The position numbers and the translations under genes were made by a program. The notes under the pieces were generated by a model, which saw only the letters and a list, made by a program, of their open reading frames with translations, had not been told where the DNA came from and did not search any database. Shown here piece by piece: positions 24,626 through 37,860 of a stretch of 64,000 bases of DNA. The DNA is from Amblyornis subalaris (lineage: Eukaryota; Chordata; Aves; Passeriformes; Ptilonorhynchidae): assembly GCA_018881555.1 (NCBI GenBank), contig JACAXG010000069.1, positions 310,001-374,000 of the forward strand, read 5' to 3'. Position 1 is the stretch's first letter. Every line of letters begins with the position of its first letter.

Positions 24626-26630
24626 GTTTTAGGTGACTTAAGTTGCTCTAGAGTTGACTATCTCTTTCCATAGACTCAAAAGGACTTACAACCAATCATA
24701 GTGAATCCAAATCTAGTTGGGATAAGCCCACATCCATATCCAATTAATTTATCCCCATTTGTTCAGTTCTCTACCTCAGGAAAACTATAAATGTCTCCAT
24801 GCCTGTTAGCTTCTCATACAACTCATCCTGGTTCAGAGGATTCATACTGTAAGGATTTCAAAATTTCCAATACAGGAAGTTTGTGATTTCAGTTTTCTTT
24901 CATAGTGTTCAGAATTAGAATGACCTTTAGCTATAATTAAATTCTCATAGATATGTTTAGATAATTTTCTAAAAGCTGATTGACCAAATATTTAGATGGT
25001 GTCGGAGATTGGCTTTTAATGCAGAACACTTTATGAGTGCTTCTGCACTTTTAAAGAGCTTTTTTAAAATACCTCTTTAACCAAATTCCCCTATTTAAAA
25101 AAATATATATATACCTGAAATAGTTTCTTTTTTTCTTCTGACAGGTATTCTTCTGGGGGGCCGCAGGGCAGAAAAAAATCTCTGACAGGAGCAGTATTTC
25201 CTTTGTTGTGGTAATCCTAACAGATTAATTTATTTGGCCATGAAGGTTGTTCTTTTTAGAGCACTTTGAAAGCATAAGCAGAGCAAAGAATGCTTGAAAG
25301 TGCATGGAATTTGATTTACATTTTTAGAACAAAGAAACAAATGAAAATGTGAGTATTGTCTTTATCTTCAGTGTTATTGTATGTGGTATCCTTCTATAAT
25401 CTTCTCTTGTAATGATACTTAATAGCTGCCTTTGAGATATTAATGGAAATTGTCACAGGCAAGGGAGATATTACTGCATCTAATGAAGCAAAGGAGGACT
25501 GAAAGGAAAAAAAAGAACAATAAGTGAAATCTGAACAAATAAAAGAATTTAGCTTATTTCTGAAATTTAACCCTTTACATGGGTAATTGTCATAAAATCA
25601 AGCTAAGTGAATGCAGTTGCTATTTAGCATATTAGTACACTCTTCATGAAAACTTACAGAGCAGTTACAGTACATAGATTTTGAATGTAAGAATTTAAGT
25701 GTATATAATTTATCAGACCTTAACACATCATTATAACAATGCCACTACAAAGTACATCCAATTTTTCATACTCTATGCTAAATGAATTCCCATTGACTGA
25801 AGATTATGCGTGCTTCAAATAATTCGTAACTAGGAAGACAAGTAAAAACAATTTATATGGAAAAATTAATAATTTGGGTAGAAAATACAACTCTTGTCAA
25901 AATACAAACATGGGAATCATATTTAAACGTATTTTTCACTATCTCTCCACTCATCTAACATCTAAAACATTTCTATTGTGTAGCAAGCAATTGTCCTGAC
26001 CAGCTAAACAAGAACCATGTAAAAGAAAGCTGTAAAATATAAATTAATGTCTTAATAAATGTATTAGCATTTTGTAGTAAGTTTTCAACTATCATCATCT
26101 TTTGGTAATGGAATGTTTAGCGAAAGACAAACGAAAAATGCCACTCAAATAAAAGCCGCGTCTCTTGACAACAGCTTGCTCACTACTTGTTCTTCTGACC
26201 CACAGAAAGAGAAATTTTTAAAACATGAACAGTTTACTTTTAGTTAGAAGATATTTTATTTAAACTACGTTTTTAAGTAAAGCTAAATATAATTAGCTAA
26301 GCAATTAAAAAATGAAAATTACATTAAATCTGAATAAAGATCTAAATTTGTTGCAATTGGATTGAATAATTACAATAAATGGAAAAATACATTGAATATA
26401 TTGAATACCTATGTTTTTGCCATAGTTTTGGAGAAACTAAAGTCATGGAATTGATAAAAGTTATTGACTTAGTCCCTGAGAAAGCCTTTGTTGGAATGAT
26501 TAATCTGCAAATGATAGTAATTTCTGCAGAGAATTCTGTTTTCTTCTGTATTCAGTGTTTACAATCAAATGGTTCAGAAATGTACAGAAGATAAAGAAAC
26601 CCCCAAGCTCAAAAAGCAAGGAAAACTGGG
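24626..26630. other. AT-rich noncoding stretch
   Basis: Nothing firm. A short TA run sits at about 25100-25114. A 21-base microexon-like interval (25328-25348) lies between TTTACATTTTTAG and GTGAGT; it is discussed as a finding. The rest is AT-rich without recognisable repeats. Confidence 0.5.
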
Positions 26631-26635
26631 TAGGG

Positions 26636-26765
26636 ATTTTTTGTTTGTTTGTGTTTGTTTGTTTTCGTGTGTGTGCAGTTTTTTTATTGGGGTGTGTGTG
26701 TTGGGTTTTTCTTTGAGGGGGTGTTGGATTTGTGTTTGTTTGTTGTGGTTTTTGTTTTTTTTAAC
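26636..26765 (+). repeat. G/T-rich strand-asymmetric tract
   Basis: About 130 bases of the plus strand consist almost only of T and G, with TTTG and TG units and several G runs (GGGG, GGG, GGGGG). A frame through it gives a Cys/Phe/Val-rich peptide (part of 26569-26838) that is a composition artefact. The G runs could support a G-quadruplex on this strand. Confidence 0.75.
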
Positions 26766-29700
26766 CTGTGAAATGATTATGGAAATATCAGTTCTACTAC
26801 ATCTGGAGCTTGAAATTACACGGATTAAAAAAAAATAAGTACAACTTCATTAAAGCCGGTTCATTTTTTTAATATGCACACAGAAAAACATGCTTACAAA
26901 CTCAGGCATCTTATGTATGTAATGAGTATGTAATGTTTTATACATATAAAAATGTTATAACGTCAATTTATGTATTTTAATGGAATTATAATTTTCATCC
27001 AAGTGGAATTTTAAAATATCGGAAGTCAAAAATCATTACTCAATCACTAAAAATGGAAATTTTCATGTGACTTTCTGACAAGAAAAATGAATTTACTGAA
27101 TTTTATCTATGAAATTTGCTGCCTGTTCAAATGTATGTACTTAGACATAATATTTCCATCTAAAGTTAAAGAAATGCTAAACTTGTTCTAATGCTATAAT
27201 TATGAGACTTATCACCTGATAACATCAAGTAATAGAAATATAAATCCAAAGAACAAAGAATTGGATATTATGTAATAAACAGCTATATATGCCTGCTGCA
27301 GTTATATTTATATATATGAACATAACTAGCTTTCAGAGGCAGATGAGAATGTAGCTGGTTAGGCATGACTGGGAGGAGCAAAAGTCAAAGAAAATAAAGA
27401 AAGATAAGAAAGATTAAAACAATATAGTAAGTTTCTAGATTCTCGGATTATTTATTCAAAACGCTACTATTAAAATTATTAGATGAAGTCACCTTGATTT
27501 AAATATATGCTCAGCAATGCAATTACTGGACTACTTCTGAGCCTAAAGGTAATCTAAGGTTGAAGTGAATAAAATAACAATGCACTTCCTTTTACAGGAT
27601 ATTCACTTGCTGATAGATTCTGAGACAAAAGCACAGTTTGGCCATTCACATGCAGTACTCTTAGATAAATTGTTCTGTGTGTTGCTGTACAGAAGTCTGA
27701 GATTTTTACAAGAAATCTTAAGGGATATGTGTGAAGTGTGAACAGAAAATCCTTAGGGAGTATTTATTATGTCTAGAATTTTCATACACAAAAAATGAAA
27801 AAATGAAAATCCCAGATACTTATAAACCAAATTCTGAAAAAAAAATCTTGAACAATCACAGCTTTATTTTTATTTATAATATTTATAATTGTATTTATAA
27901 ATATATAAATATTTATAATAAAAGTGGCTACTTTTATTTTTTAATATTTTTCATGACTTTGAGTCAAGACATTCTCTGCAATTGTTTCTTAGATAATGTT
28001 TTAAAAACAACAAATTTTGAAAAATAAACATACCCCAAGCCTGTACTCGGATGATTCCTAAGCCATTCTAGTAAACATGCATTATAACTTTTACCTGAAA
28101 TTTGTTGCAGACTAACATTCTCTGTGTAAAGATGGTGAGTTTTGAACTAAGCACTTGAAATCAGTGTTCCATTTAAATCACCTGTGCTATCACGGAAGAA
28201 AAATATACGTTTTCCAAGGCTTTGAGGGGCGGTGTTTATTGACTCTAAAATAAGTTACAGAACATTCCCTTCATTTCAAGACTGTTAATGCTTATCCATG
28301 GCTTAAGTAAGAATACTTACTTTTTCTCTTCAATTGTGAACATTACAAACAGAGATTAGTGGCCTTTCACTTCGGAGCTGTCAGAGTTAAAGTGACATGA
28401 AGCTATTAACATTCTGTTGCAAGTGGCCAGAAGCTTCCTCTGAGATTCCTCTGTCTTTTGGTTTTGATTTTTTTTTCGCTATCAAAAGATCACTAAACCC
28501 CTTAGTTTGCAATGTTTTCATGATGGACATGAATTCTCCTTTCACTTGAAGGAGGCAGAGCATCTTCTAATTATTAGTGCTCCTTCACAGACCCAGATAT
28601 TATATACTTTAAAATGTCAGATTATCCCATATAACCCACTTTATGATATTCCACATGGAAGACTTTGAATGCAATAAATAGAAGGCATCAATCATGTCCA
28701 TGAGAGGACCAGTTGTAAAAGGAAATGAGTATTAGTCATATAACACTTCTGTTGTATTTATGCTCCACGACCTCAAGAGCTCAGCAAAAATACTCTATAA
28801 GTATATATATGTCTAAATATGAAACAAAGTTCCAAAATTAGAAGAAAAGACAAACAGGAATCAGGAGAAAGATTAAGCAAGGATACACGTGTAGTGTTTA
28901 TATTTTTGTATTCTGTTGCTTTTTACTTCCTCAGTACTATATGTTCTCCTAGCTCTTTATAAGATCCTTGAGAAAATGAAGACATCTTTCATTTACAGAG
29001 TTTTTCAGGACAGCTTGTTGAATCTCTGGATAAGATTTAGTCGCCTGAAAATTTGCACATTTTGTAGTAAGCACAAATATTCACATATTATAGAGACTTA
29101 GAGCAAATGGCCTTCAACCTATGTGGAATGGAAAAGATTTTCCAGTGTACAAACCCTGACAGGGAGCATTTTCACTGCTGTGAAGATGTCAGGTGAAACT
29201 TTTGGCTCATTGAATACACTGGAAGTTTTGATAATAACTTTAGACAGCACCAAATGAAGTTTTATGCGTTGTATATTAAAGACCACTTTCTGTAGATGTA
29301 AACCTCCTGAGGGTTTCTATCCATTTACACATCCTTTTGCACTCTTTTACTTCTTACTCCACTAAGATATTTCCACCTTTTAATAAGATCTCTTCTTCTT
29401 TTCTTAAAATTTTATACCAAGTATTTCAGTGTAGCCGTGTTTAACAGTTCTCATAAATGTTATTAAAGCCGTGTTGTTTTTACTTGCAGTAGAGTTAAAC
29501 TTTGTGCTTCTAAAAAGTATAAAAATTTTCAAAGAAACAGTAACTTCATGTATTGGTTCATACATAATGTTACAATGAGAACATAGTGACATTTGCAATA
29601 GCAGTTGTAGTGAGAAAATAGGGAAAATACTTTTTTTTTTTTCTGTTGAAGACTAAATGGCTCTTTTGAACTTGCAGAAGCAGCATTTCACAGCCCTACA

Positions 29701-32700
29701 CCATCCAGGATATGGTTTTGGTTGCTTGCAGGTACCAGATTTTAGCGACCTTGAGCTAGAATCCTTGACCTTGATCAGCACTTCGATTTTCCAATGTCTT
29801 AGGATGCTGGATATGTCAGTAGCCATTTTAGTACCTTTAGCTTGCCTTTGAAAAAATAGACAAAGCCTGAAAAACCTTTACAAAACACAAACGAGCACAC
29901 AATTGGAGTCTTGTCTTCAAAGTTTAAAACTCTTTAAATACAAAGAACCTGACTGTTAATGTGCAGAAATGATTTTTTTCCATGCTTACCTGCACTTTTT
30001 AAAAAAGCTGGAATCAATTCAACTGAATTTAACACAGACAGACAAATCTATTCCAGCTAGTTGATTCATATAAACCTTGAAGAAGGTGTTATCACACTTT
30101 ATAAATGAGGAGAGAGAAATGGAGATGAAAGCTCAACATGAAAACTGAGATTAAAACTCAACCCTTATCATAAAAGATCCCACCAACGAATGGATTTGGA
30201 TGCTGGAAAGAAATACCTCAATATATTTGCAAATTAGAAAAAAATATATATTGGTAGTTAAAATAGGATTGTCAAAAAGCAAAACCAGCAACCACCTTGC
30301 TAAAGAATATACAGAACTCTTCATTTTAAATGAAAGAGATCACCGTTTTTAAATACACTCAGAAACTAGTTTTATAATTTCGAACTATCTCTATAGATAG
30401 TTTCACTGACATTGGGATAAAGTTTTAAAATGATTTGAAATTATTTAAAATACATTCTAAATTTAAAAACACTTTGAATAAAAATAAAGACCCCACCTCC
30501 TACAAACCTCTTGGGTTGGTTTAACTGAAGTAGGAGAGATATCCAGGTACTGCAGAATATGATTCACATGAAACCTTGAGAGTCAGAAACGGAATGACAT
30601 TCCCTCCTTCTAAAACTGTGGGGAAAGACAGAAAGAAAAACAACAGCCCTCTCTGTAAATTATCATCTCTGATTACAGAAAAAAAAAAAAAGAGGAAAGC
30701 ACGAAGCATGTTGCAGTGTAACGAGCACTACCTAAGAGCTGCACTTCCCTGCACATGGCCTCATTCTGTACATAGTGAAATCAGTAACAAGGGTTCTTCT
30801 TGACTTGAGTGGATTCAAGATTGAGTTTACTGGCGCTGTGCCCAAGAGGCATCATTGAAACTGTAAGAGCAAGGCCAGAGACTCCAGTGGGAATCCATGC
30901 ATTGACTGAAGCATGTCCTTAAGCAGATATCTAAGTCCCATAAAGTCAACAGATTTAAATATGTACTTTAAACTGAGAACATGCTTTGTTGAATCTTGGC
31001 CTTTGGCAATTATTTGAGGCATCAAGTTTTACTTACTGTACAACTAAGCCGCTAAAACATTTTGGAAAAAAACCAATGTCAGCAATCATTTTTATTGATG
31101 TTTTTACATGAAAAAAAGAAATCCTAAAAGTATTATTAATTAATAAAATGACAAGGGCATACTTAGTTTTAATGTAATAGGGGCTTGTTCTTGTCATTCT
31201 TGGAAGCATTGTTGTATCAAGTAAATTTAAAGAGAAAAAAAAAGAAAGCAGGCATAAACAAGCTCTATGGATATAAATTGGCCTTGCTCATAAAGCTATA
31301 GCTTTAGAAATCCCTGTTCTGAAAGAGATAAAGAACATCCTCACAGACCTGAAAAAAAATCTGAAAACCTGTGAACTTTGTTTTGCAGAAAATAGAGGAA
31401 AAGAGTTTCTTTAAATATGGATACTGCAATTACTAAAAAGTTTTCAGGAATTTTGGCACTTTATCTAAAGTGAACTAGATTTGATAGATGTTCAGGACCT
31501 TAGCAAGCCAAAATATTTATCAAGATGAATTGCGGTGATTCTAGAACTTCATTTTTAATACAAGTTTTAAAAGGATTTATACAGGCATATGTGTAGAGAC
31601 ACGTACATACATGTAGATGTAGATGTATACTGGTTTTTAGATGTAGACATATGTTGGGGTTTTTTATTTTAGGTATAATTTAAAAAGAGAGAACAGGCCT
31701 TACTTTGCTACAACTGGTTGAATTCTTCATTCTCAATTTATTAACTAGTATATATATACTCTTGGTCTTTTCACAATCACTTGTGAGATGTACTGCAGTT
31801 CCATTAATTGATAACTGAAAACTGACAAATCAGTCTGCTTTTAAAAAATTTTATAGCTAAAAAAGATTGAACTAAACTTAATTATGAAGTCATCCTCACT
31901 GTGATTGAAAATGTTATTCTCAATTAGGTTTCTGAGATGCATAAATATGGATATAAATAATCAATTCTTTTTAAACCGATTTAACAAATAATTTCCCAAA
32001 CTCCCCTGACTTCATAAAATACAAATTTCCATATTTACAGAAATTTATTTCTGGTCATTCTTTTCTAAAAATTACATGCATTTTAAGAATTTTCTAGGGA
32101 ATTTCTAGGAACAGAAGTTGCTTGTTAACGTGAAAGAGAGAGCGTTTTATTTTCCTTTGTTTCAGAGTGTTCTTCCTTTACTAAGCAAAGCTGCTTATTG
32201 TCCCCAAGAAGGGACATAATAATTTGCTTAAAAAAGAGCCTACACTAATCCTTTTTCCTGCAATATCCCTAAGTAATTTATAAGTGCTTATTTCAAAACG
32301 AGGAGTTTGACAGTGCCCCTAGTGAATCTTGATATACATGTCTTACAATTCATACACAAATGATACTACATGAAATATTCATTAGGAATACTCTAAATTA
32401 TGTACCAAACAACGAGGGTACTGTCATTGTCACACTTTTCGTCTGGTAAATATCCCAGTGGGCACAATGAATTCACTTATATCTCACAAAGAGTTTCCCA
32501 ACATGTTTCAATTATTTATCTTATGGCTGCAATCTTCCATGTGCACATTCATGTTTTTGTTTTTCAGGCTTTTCTGAAACACACTCCCATATTCAATGCA
32601 GCAATATACATAAAACCTATAAAGAAAGGCATTAGCTTATACTTAACCAAAGTGAAATACATTTCAAAGCAGTTTGTATGTTTAGACTGCTTTGATATCT

Positions 32701-34735
32701 GGTCACAGCATAAACAGAATAGACTTCAAGAGGAAAGTGCTAAGTGTTTTTAAAACCTCCAGAAGATTTCTCCATTAATTTAAAGTGAAGCACACATGTA
32801 AGAGAATGCTGGAAAATGGATTTCTACCACATTTACAATAGGCAGACATCATATAATGATAAGAAGCAACAGGTCTGTCATGTGATGAGATGAATGGTGT
32901 CATTTGTAACTTCTTAAAAGGCAGATGAGGAGCACATGGTGCTTCCTTGACACATGATGCCAAATGACACTTATCACTTAAAATAAGTAGCTAGAATTCT
33001 CAGACATAATAGATCCATTTGGAAAGTGCACAGAACAATGCTAACTTCTTACAAATATTTAACATCTCCTGACATGTCACATTTCATTATTCAATAATAT
33101 AAACTAGCATAAACTTGATTTTTTAAAGTAAATTTAATACAAACTTAAATTATTCTACCCACACTTTTCAGTGCCTTAAGCTACCTTTACAGCAGGGATG
33201 GCTTGCAGATGGATTACTGAGGCACTGAAGATCCTGTGTAATGGTAGAAAGAAGGTCTACAAGAAGCAGCTTTTCTAATGCACATTCCTTTTAACCCAAA
33301 CTTATGGTTACACACACATAAGGTGTAAGTAAAGACAGAAGGCCAGGTTTGAATTTGCCTGGGTAGATGACAATTCTAAGGAGACAACACAGACTCTGAC
33401 ACTACAATACTGATAAGAAAATTCCATCTTCACTTTCTGGTTTACCAAGGATTCCAGGGGAAGTGGTGGCTTAAATGGTCCCCCCACCAATTTGGTTAGG
33501 CACCCCTACTACTGCTCCACTGCTGGTTGTCCTTACAGTTGATACAGCTGGGAGGATGTTGTGTAAGCACATCAAGATTTTAAAAAACTTTTTTATTTTC
33601 AGTGAAGGAGAAATACATGTCTATCCAGGAGCATCTTCCCAGTGAAACAACATTAATAGAAGGATGGGCACCCCAGCTGTGGTGAAAAAACATGATAGAG
33701 CAGCCAGAGAGAGTGAAATGGGAGGTGACTTTCACCACCAAGATTGCATGGAGACTGCATGCAGAGTTTACATAATTGTCTGATTTTTTTCCCAAAGTCT
33801 CTACTTCTTGCTAGTATCAAGAGCATCAGTTTGAAAGAGTGTAGACTTCTAGATTTTATATAGCCTCAGGTATTAATGTTAAGTTTGGACAATTTTGGAG
33901 AAAACCATGCTTTTCAAATATTGACAGTGATGAAAAATAAAACTTTCGTGTATAATTTATCCTTCTATAGTTCTAACAGCAGGGTAGATTTTCTTTCATA
34001 TATGAAACCTCCCTCCATGAAAAAAGACCTTAATTCTTGTATTTTTAATAATATGATTATTATTTCTCTTTTTCCAATTATGCTACAAGGAGAAAAAATC
34101 TAAATGTTGCAGTTTTATTTTCTTTATTGCAACTACTAGTACTCAAAACTCAGAACTAGTATAAAAAATTCAACTATTTCATTTTATCACTCTTGATAAC
34201 AACTGATTTAGTTTTAAAAGCACTAGTCACAAATAGAATACTGCAGGGATTTGTAGAAATATGCAACAAAAATTATATTAATTAAAAACCCTAAAACCAA
34301 AGCATATAGAAACTCTAGTTAGCTTAATCTATTTTTAAAACATCTAAAAATAAAATTATGATACTATATCTGTGTGACTGTTAAGCTTTTCTGATTTGTA
34401 GACTCTTGGATGCTTACATCTCCCTAAAAAAATCGTGTATACAAACTTGTTAGTCAAGTTTTGTGGACATTTTGAAGTAATATATTTATAGAGAAAAAAA
34501 AAAAGTTGAAAACTTTGAGTTTAGTGGTATCGGCATATTCTTTTCGAAAAATGTTAATGCTGAATAAAATAGATGTTTAGCCAGAGACCCTCCTGACCTT
34601 AATGCAAATAGAGGACAGACAATATATAATTTGTTCCTAAGACACAGCTGAAAAAAGAAAACATCTTATTAACAAATTTTTTGGATTTGCACTCTCTCTT
34701 TCGAATGCTACTTTTGCTCTCACTCTTTATTCCTG
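26766..34735. other. Long AT-rich noncoding stretch
   Basis: No gene, RNA or transposon is recognised in 8 kb. Low-complexity AT blocks occur at about 27870-27925 (TTTATAAATAT words) and 31748-31762 (a TATATA palindrome). Short homopolymer tracts occur near 29630 (T) and 30680 (A). Frames reach at most 117 codons (32400-32753, plus) with no motif. A GGGGCGG box in AT-rich DNA is at about 28227-28233. Confidence 0.55.
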
Positions 34736-34739
34736 TTAG

Positions 34740-34761
34740 GAAGATGAGATGCCTCAAGAAG
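34740..34761 (+). other. Candidate 22-base microexon
   Basis: The interval is bounded by an excellent acceptor and a perfect donor. Upstream is a long C/T-rich run broken by two TGC words and closing in TTTATTCCTGTTAG (AG at 34738-34739). Downstream is GTAAGT at 34762-34767. The 22 bases are open in two frames, giving E-D-E-M-P-Q-E or K-M-R-C-L-K-K. Vertebrate neural microexons are commonly preceded by CU-rich tracts with UGC motifs bound by SRRM4/nSR100, and this layout fits. A length not divisible by three argues against a simple neural cassette. No partner exons are identified. Confidence 0.25.
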
Positions 34762-35875
34762 GTAAGTGATATGTAAAAGATTTTGTTGTCTCTTTCTGTA
34801 TTCACCTTTTATTAAACTTATTACTCCCTCTCATAGCATCCTGGGTGAAGCTCCTTGGCATTGTATCTTTACTAGAAAGAAGCGGAAAAAAATCCAACAA
34901 CTATCAATACATGCTATTAAATTTCAGGTGGAAATGTTCCCTTTTATGTAACACTTTACTGCCTAACAGACATTATGGCTCCTGAACAGTTTGTCTAAGT
35001 TTAAGGTTAAGGCTATGCTAGAACATGACACTTTTACTCTTATAAAACTATTTTTCATATTAGTGAAACCTGCAAAAATAAGAATGCAATGCAGATGATG
35101 CATGTTTTTCTTAGGTAAAACAATGTTATGAACAAAATTTTGTGGTTTTGTTTTTCAAAGGAAACAGCTAATTATTGAATGTTAGACTGGATTTGTGGGT
35201 ATGTGCATATAAAACTATTAATAAACCCTCTGCTATAAACTCCACTTGCTTTCAGCAGCTGATGACAAAGAATTCAGGTCTCTGTAATCATTTCTGTCAC
35301 TGATATTTCATGGAAGTTTGTGGAAGTGAAGAGGTTGAGACATAAGGATTTAAATCATCATTTAATCTGGTGGCTGATAGTTTTCTCCTGAGACAGAGGG
35401 GACACTGGTCTACAGAGCTCATTTGTAGCCCTTTGATGAGCTCTAAAAGGCAGGTGTGTGGGTAGCTTCTGGCTGACCCTACTTTGATTTGGTGACAGCT
35501 TACGCAGTGCCTGTTGCCATTCATTTGTGCTCCCATCTCACCCCTTATTTCAGCAGGAAAAATGTTTGCAAATTTGACAGCAGATTGTCAAACTGGTTCG
35601 GTTTTTGGTTTTGAATTCTGTTTTCTCTAGTTTCCCAATTGCCTTCTCCACAAACACAGTGCAGCCACTGCCACTCAGAAGTCCAGTGAGTTGTGGTTCT
35701 CAGGGTAACTGCTAAGTGATTAAGGCAGTTAAGTGTCAAATTTCTAAGTTAATGGAAAGTGCCATACCACCAGCTCACAAAAATTCTTCCACCTCTCTAT
35801 TAGTGGAGCATTTCCTAGCCCATCAGGGAACATGAGCCTAGACATGACAAATAATTGATTTATTTTGAATATCCA
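34762..35875. other. Noncoding stretch
   Basis: Nothing recognised. A 79-codon minus frame at 35297-35536 contains CVSCH and CPLC words that superficially suggest a zinc site, but it has no known domain pattern and I treat it as chance. Confidence 0.5.
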
Positions 35876-37860
35876 TTTCATAGAATAATAGAATCATAGA
35901 ATGGTTTGGGTTGAAAGGGACCTTTATGTAGATTATCTAGTTTCAACCTCCCATGCCATTGATAGGGATGCCATTCACTAGATCGGATTGCTCAGGGTCC
36001 CTTACAACCTGGCCTTGAACACTTCCAGGAACTGGGCATCCGCAACTTCTCTGGCCAACCTGTTCCAGTGCTTCACCAACCTCTGAGTAAAGAATTTCTT
36101 CCTAATATCTAACCTTGACCTGCTCTCTTTCAGTTTGAAATCATTGCCCCATGTCCTGTCACTCTCTGCCTGTATAGAATGTGCCTCTCGCTCTTTTCTA
36201 TAAACTCCTTTAAGGTGGGTGAAAGCCTGTGATTAGATCTCCTTGCAGCCTTCTCATTTCGAGGCTGAACAACTCTCAGCTTTTCTTAACAGGAGAGATG
36301 CTCTAGCCTTCTGATCATCTTTGTGGTCCCTTCTCTGGATACACTCTTACAGATCCTTGTCTTACGTTGAGGACCCAGAGCTGGATGCAGCCCTTGAGGT
36401 CTCACAAGGGCAGAGCAGAGAGGTAGAATCACCTCCCTCATCCCATTGGTCACACCTCTTCTGGATGTGGTGGGCCTTCTGGGCTGCCAGCACATGTGGC
36501 CGGATCATGTCCAGCTTTTAATCCACAGGAACCCACAAGTCCTTCTTGGCAGGGCTGCTCTCAATGACTTCTCACAGTCTGTACTCATGTCTGGGATTTT
36601 CCCGACACAGGTGCAGAAACTTAGACTTGATGAACTTGATGAGGTTCTATGGACCCACTTCTCAAGTCTGTCTGGGGCCCTCTGGATGGCATCCCAGCCT
36701 TCTGTTATGTCAGCTGCACAGCTTGGCTTCATGTTATTTCCAAGCTTGATGAGGGTGCACTCGTTCCCACTCTCTATGTCATTGATCAAGATATTTAAGA
36801 ACGCCAAGCCCAAGACAGAACCCTGAGGGACACCACTCATCACCAACTGCCACCCGAACATAAAGTGATTGACTACATTCTCTGGCTGTGTCCATCCAGC
36901 CAATTGCTTTTCCATTGAATAGTCCATTCATCAAATCAATATCTCTCAAATTTGGAGATAAGGGTATTATTTGGAACCCTATCAAAAGCCCTATAGAAGT
37001 CTAGGTAGATGACATGAGTTGATCTTCGTTTGTCTACTGTTGCAGTCACTCCATCATTAGAAGATCACCAGATTTCAGGCGTAACTTGCCCCTGGTAAAG
37101 CAGTGCTGGCTGCCTTGGATCACCTCCTTGTCTTTTATATGCCTTAGCATACCTTCCAGGAGGATCAGCTCCATGGTCTTCCCAGGTGAGGCTCACTGGT
37201 CTGTAGTTCCCTTGGTCATCCATTCTCTCCTTTTTTAAAAAAGGAGCAATGTTTCCCTCTTCTAAGTCACCAGAGACTTCACCTGGCCACCATGAATTTT
37301 CAAATATGATGGAGAGTGGCTTGGCAACAACATCAGCCTCAAGACCCTGTAATACACATCATTCAATACCATGGATTTGTGGCTATTCAGTTCCATCAGT
37401 TGATCACAAAACTACTCCTTGCTTACAGTAGGAAGGACTTCACTCCCCCCAGTGCACCGACAGGTCTGGGAACTTGAAAGATGTGGAAAGCCTGACTGCC
37501 AGCGAAGACTGAGGTGGCGAACTCATTGAGTACCTCAAGTATCCATCACCACCAGTTCACCCTATTTGTTTATTGTGGGCATACACACTCCTTGGCCTTT
37601 CTTTTCTGACAGTAAACTTATAGAATCTCTTGTTGTTTGTGTCACTTGCCAAAACCTTGTCCGGCTTTGCCTTGGCTCTCCTGAGGGACCTCATCCCTAC
37701 ATATTTAAATCATATCCCTATACTGCCCCAAGGACACCTCTCCCTTCTTCCACTGGCTGTGCATTTCTTTCTTACTTCTCAGTTTGAGGAGCAGAACTTT
37801 GCTCAGCCGTGCCTGTTTCTGACCTGCCTTGTGCAACCTCCTACACATTCCTCCACACCT
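35876..37860 (-). mobile_element. CR1 LINE, antisense, about 2 kb, the longest copy in the window
   Basis: The 3' end lies at the left, where the reverse complement ends in repeated ATTCTATG-like octamers (35878-35905). The classic CR1 3' UTR and C-terminal coding end follow to about 36300. Minus frame 36927-36505 holds the RT palm with S-G-V-P-Q-G-S-V-L-G intact, then I-N-D-I-E. The catalytic F/Y-A-D-D is decayed to L-G-N-N, which rules out polymerase activity. From about 37000 to 37250 the upstream RT region continues. From 37250 to about 37860 the sequence matches the linker between endonuclease and RT in reverse, so the insertion is truncated within that region. Plus-strand frames here (36446-36826, 37630-38145) are antisense shadows. 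Many stops and frameshifts mark it as an old copy. Confidence 0.97.

Noticed and set aside
28321..28377. Minus-strand interval with good acceptor and GTAAGTATT donor
   Set aside because: All three frames contain stops, so it is not a coding exon; a noncoding exon cannot be excluded but has no other support.
35162..35198. Plus-strand interval between TTTGTTTTTCAAAG and GTATGT
   Set aside because: Every frame has a stop.
35297..35536. Minus-strand frame with CVSCH and CPLC, a possible zinc finger
   Set aside because: Cys/His spacing fits no RING, LIM or C2H2 pattern I know; short and isolated.
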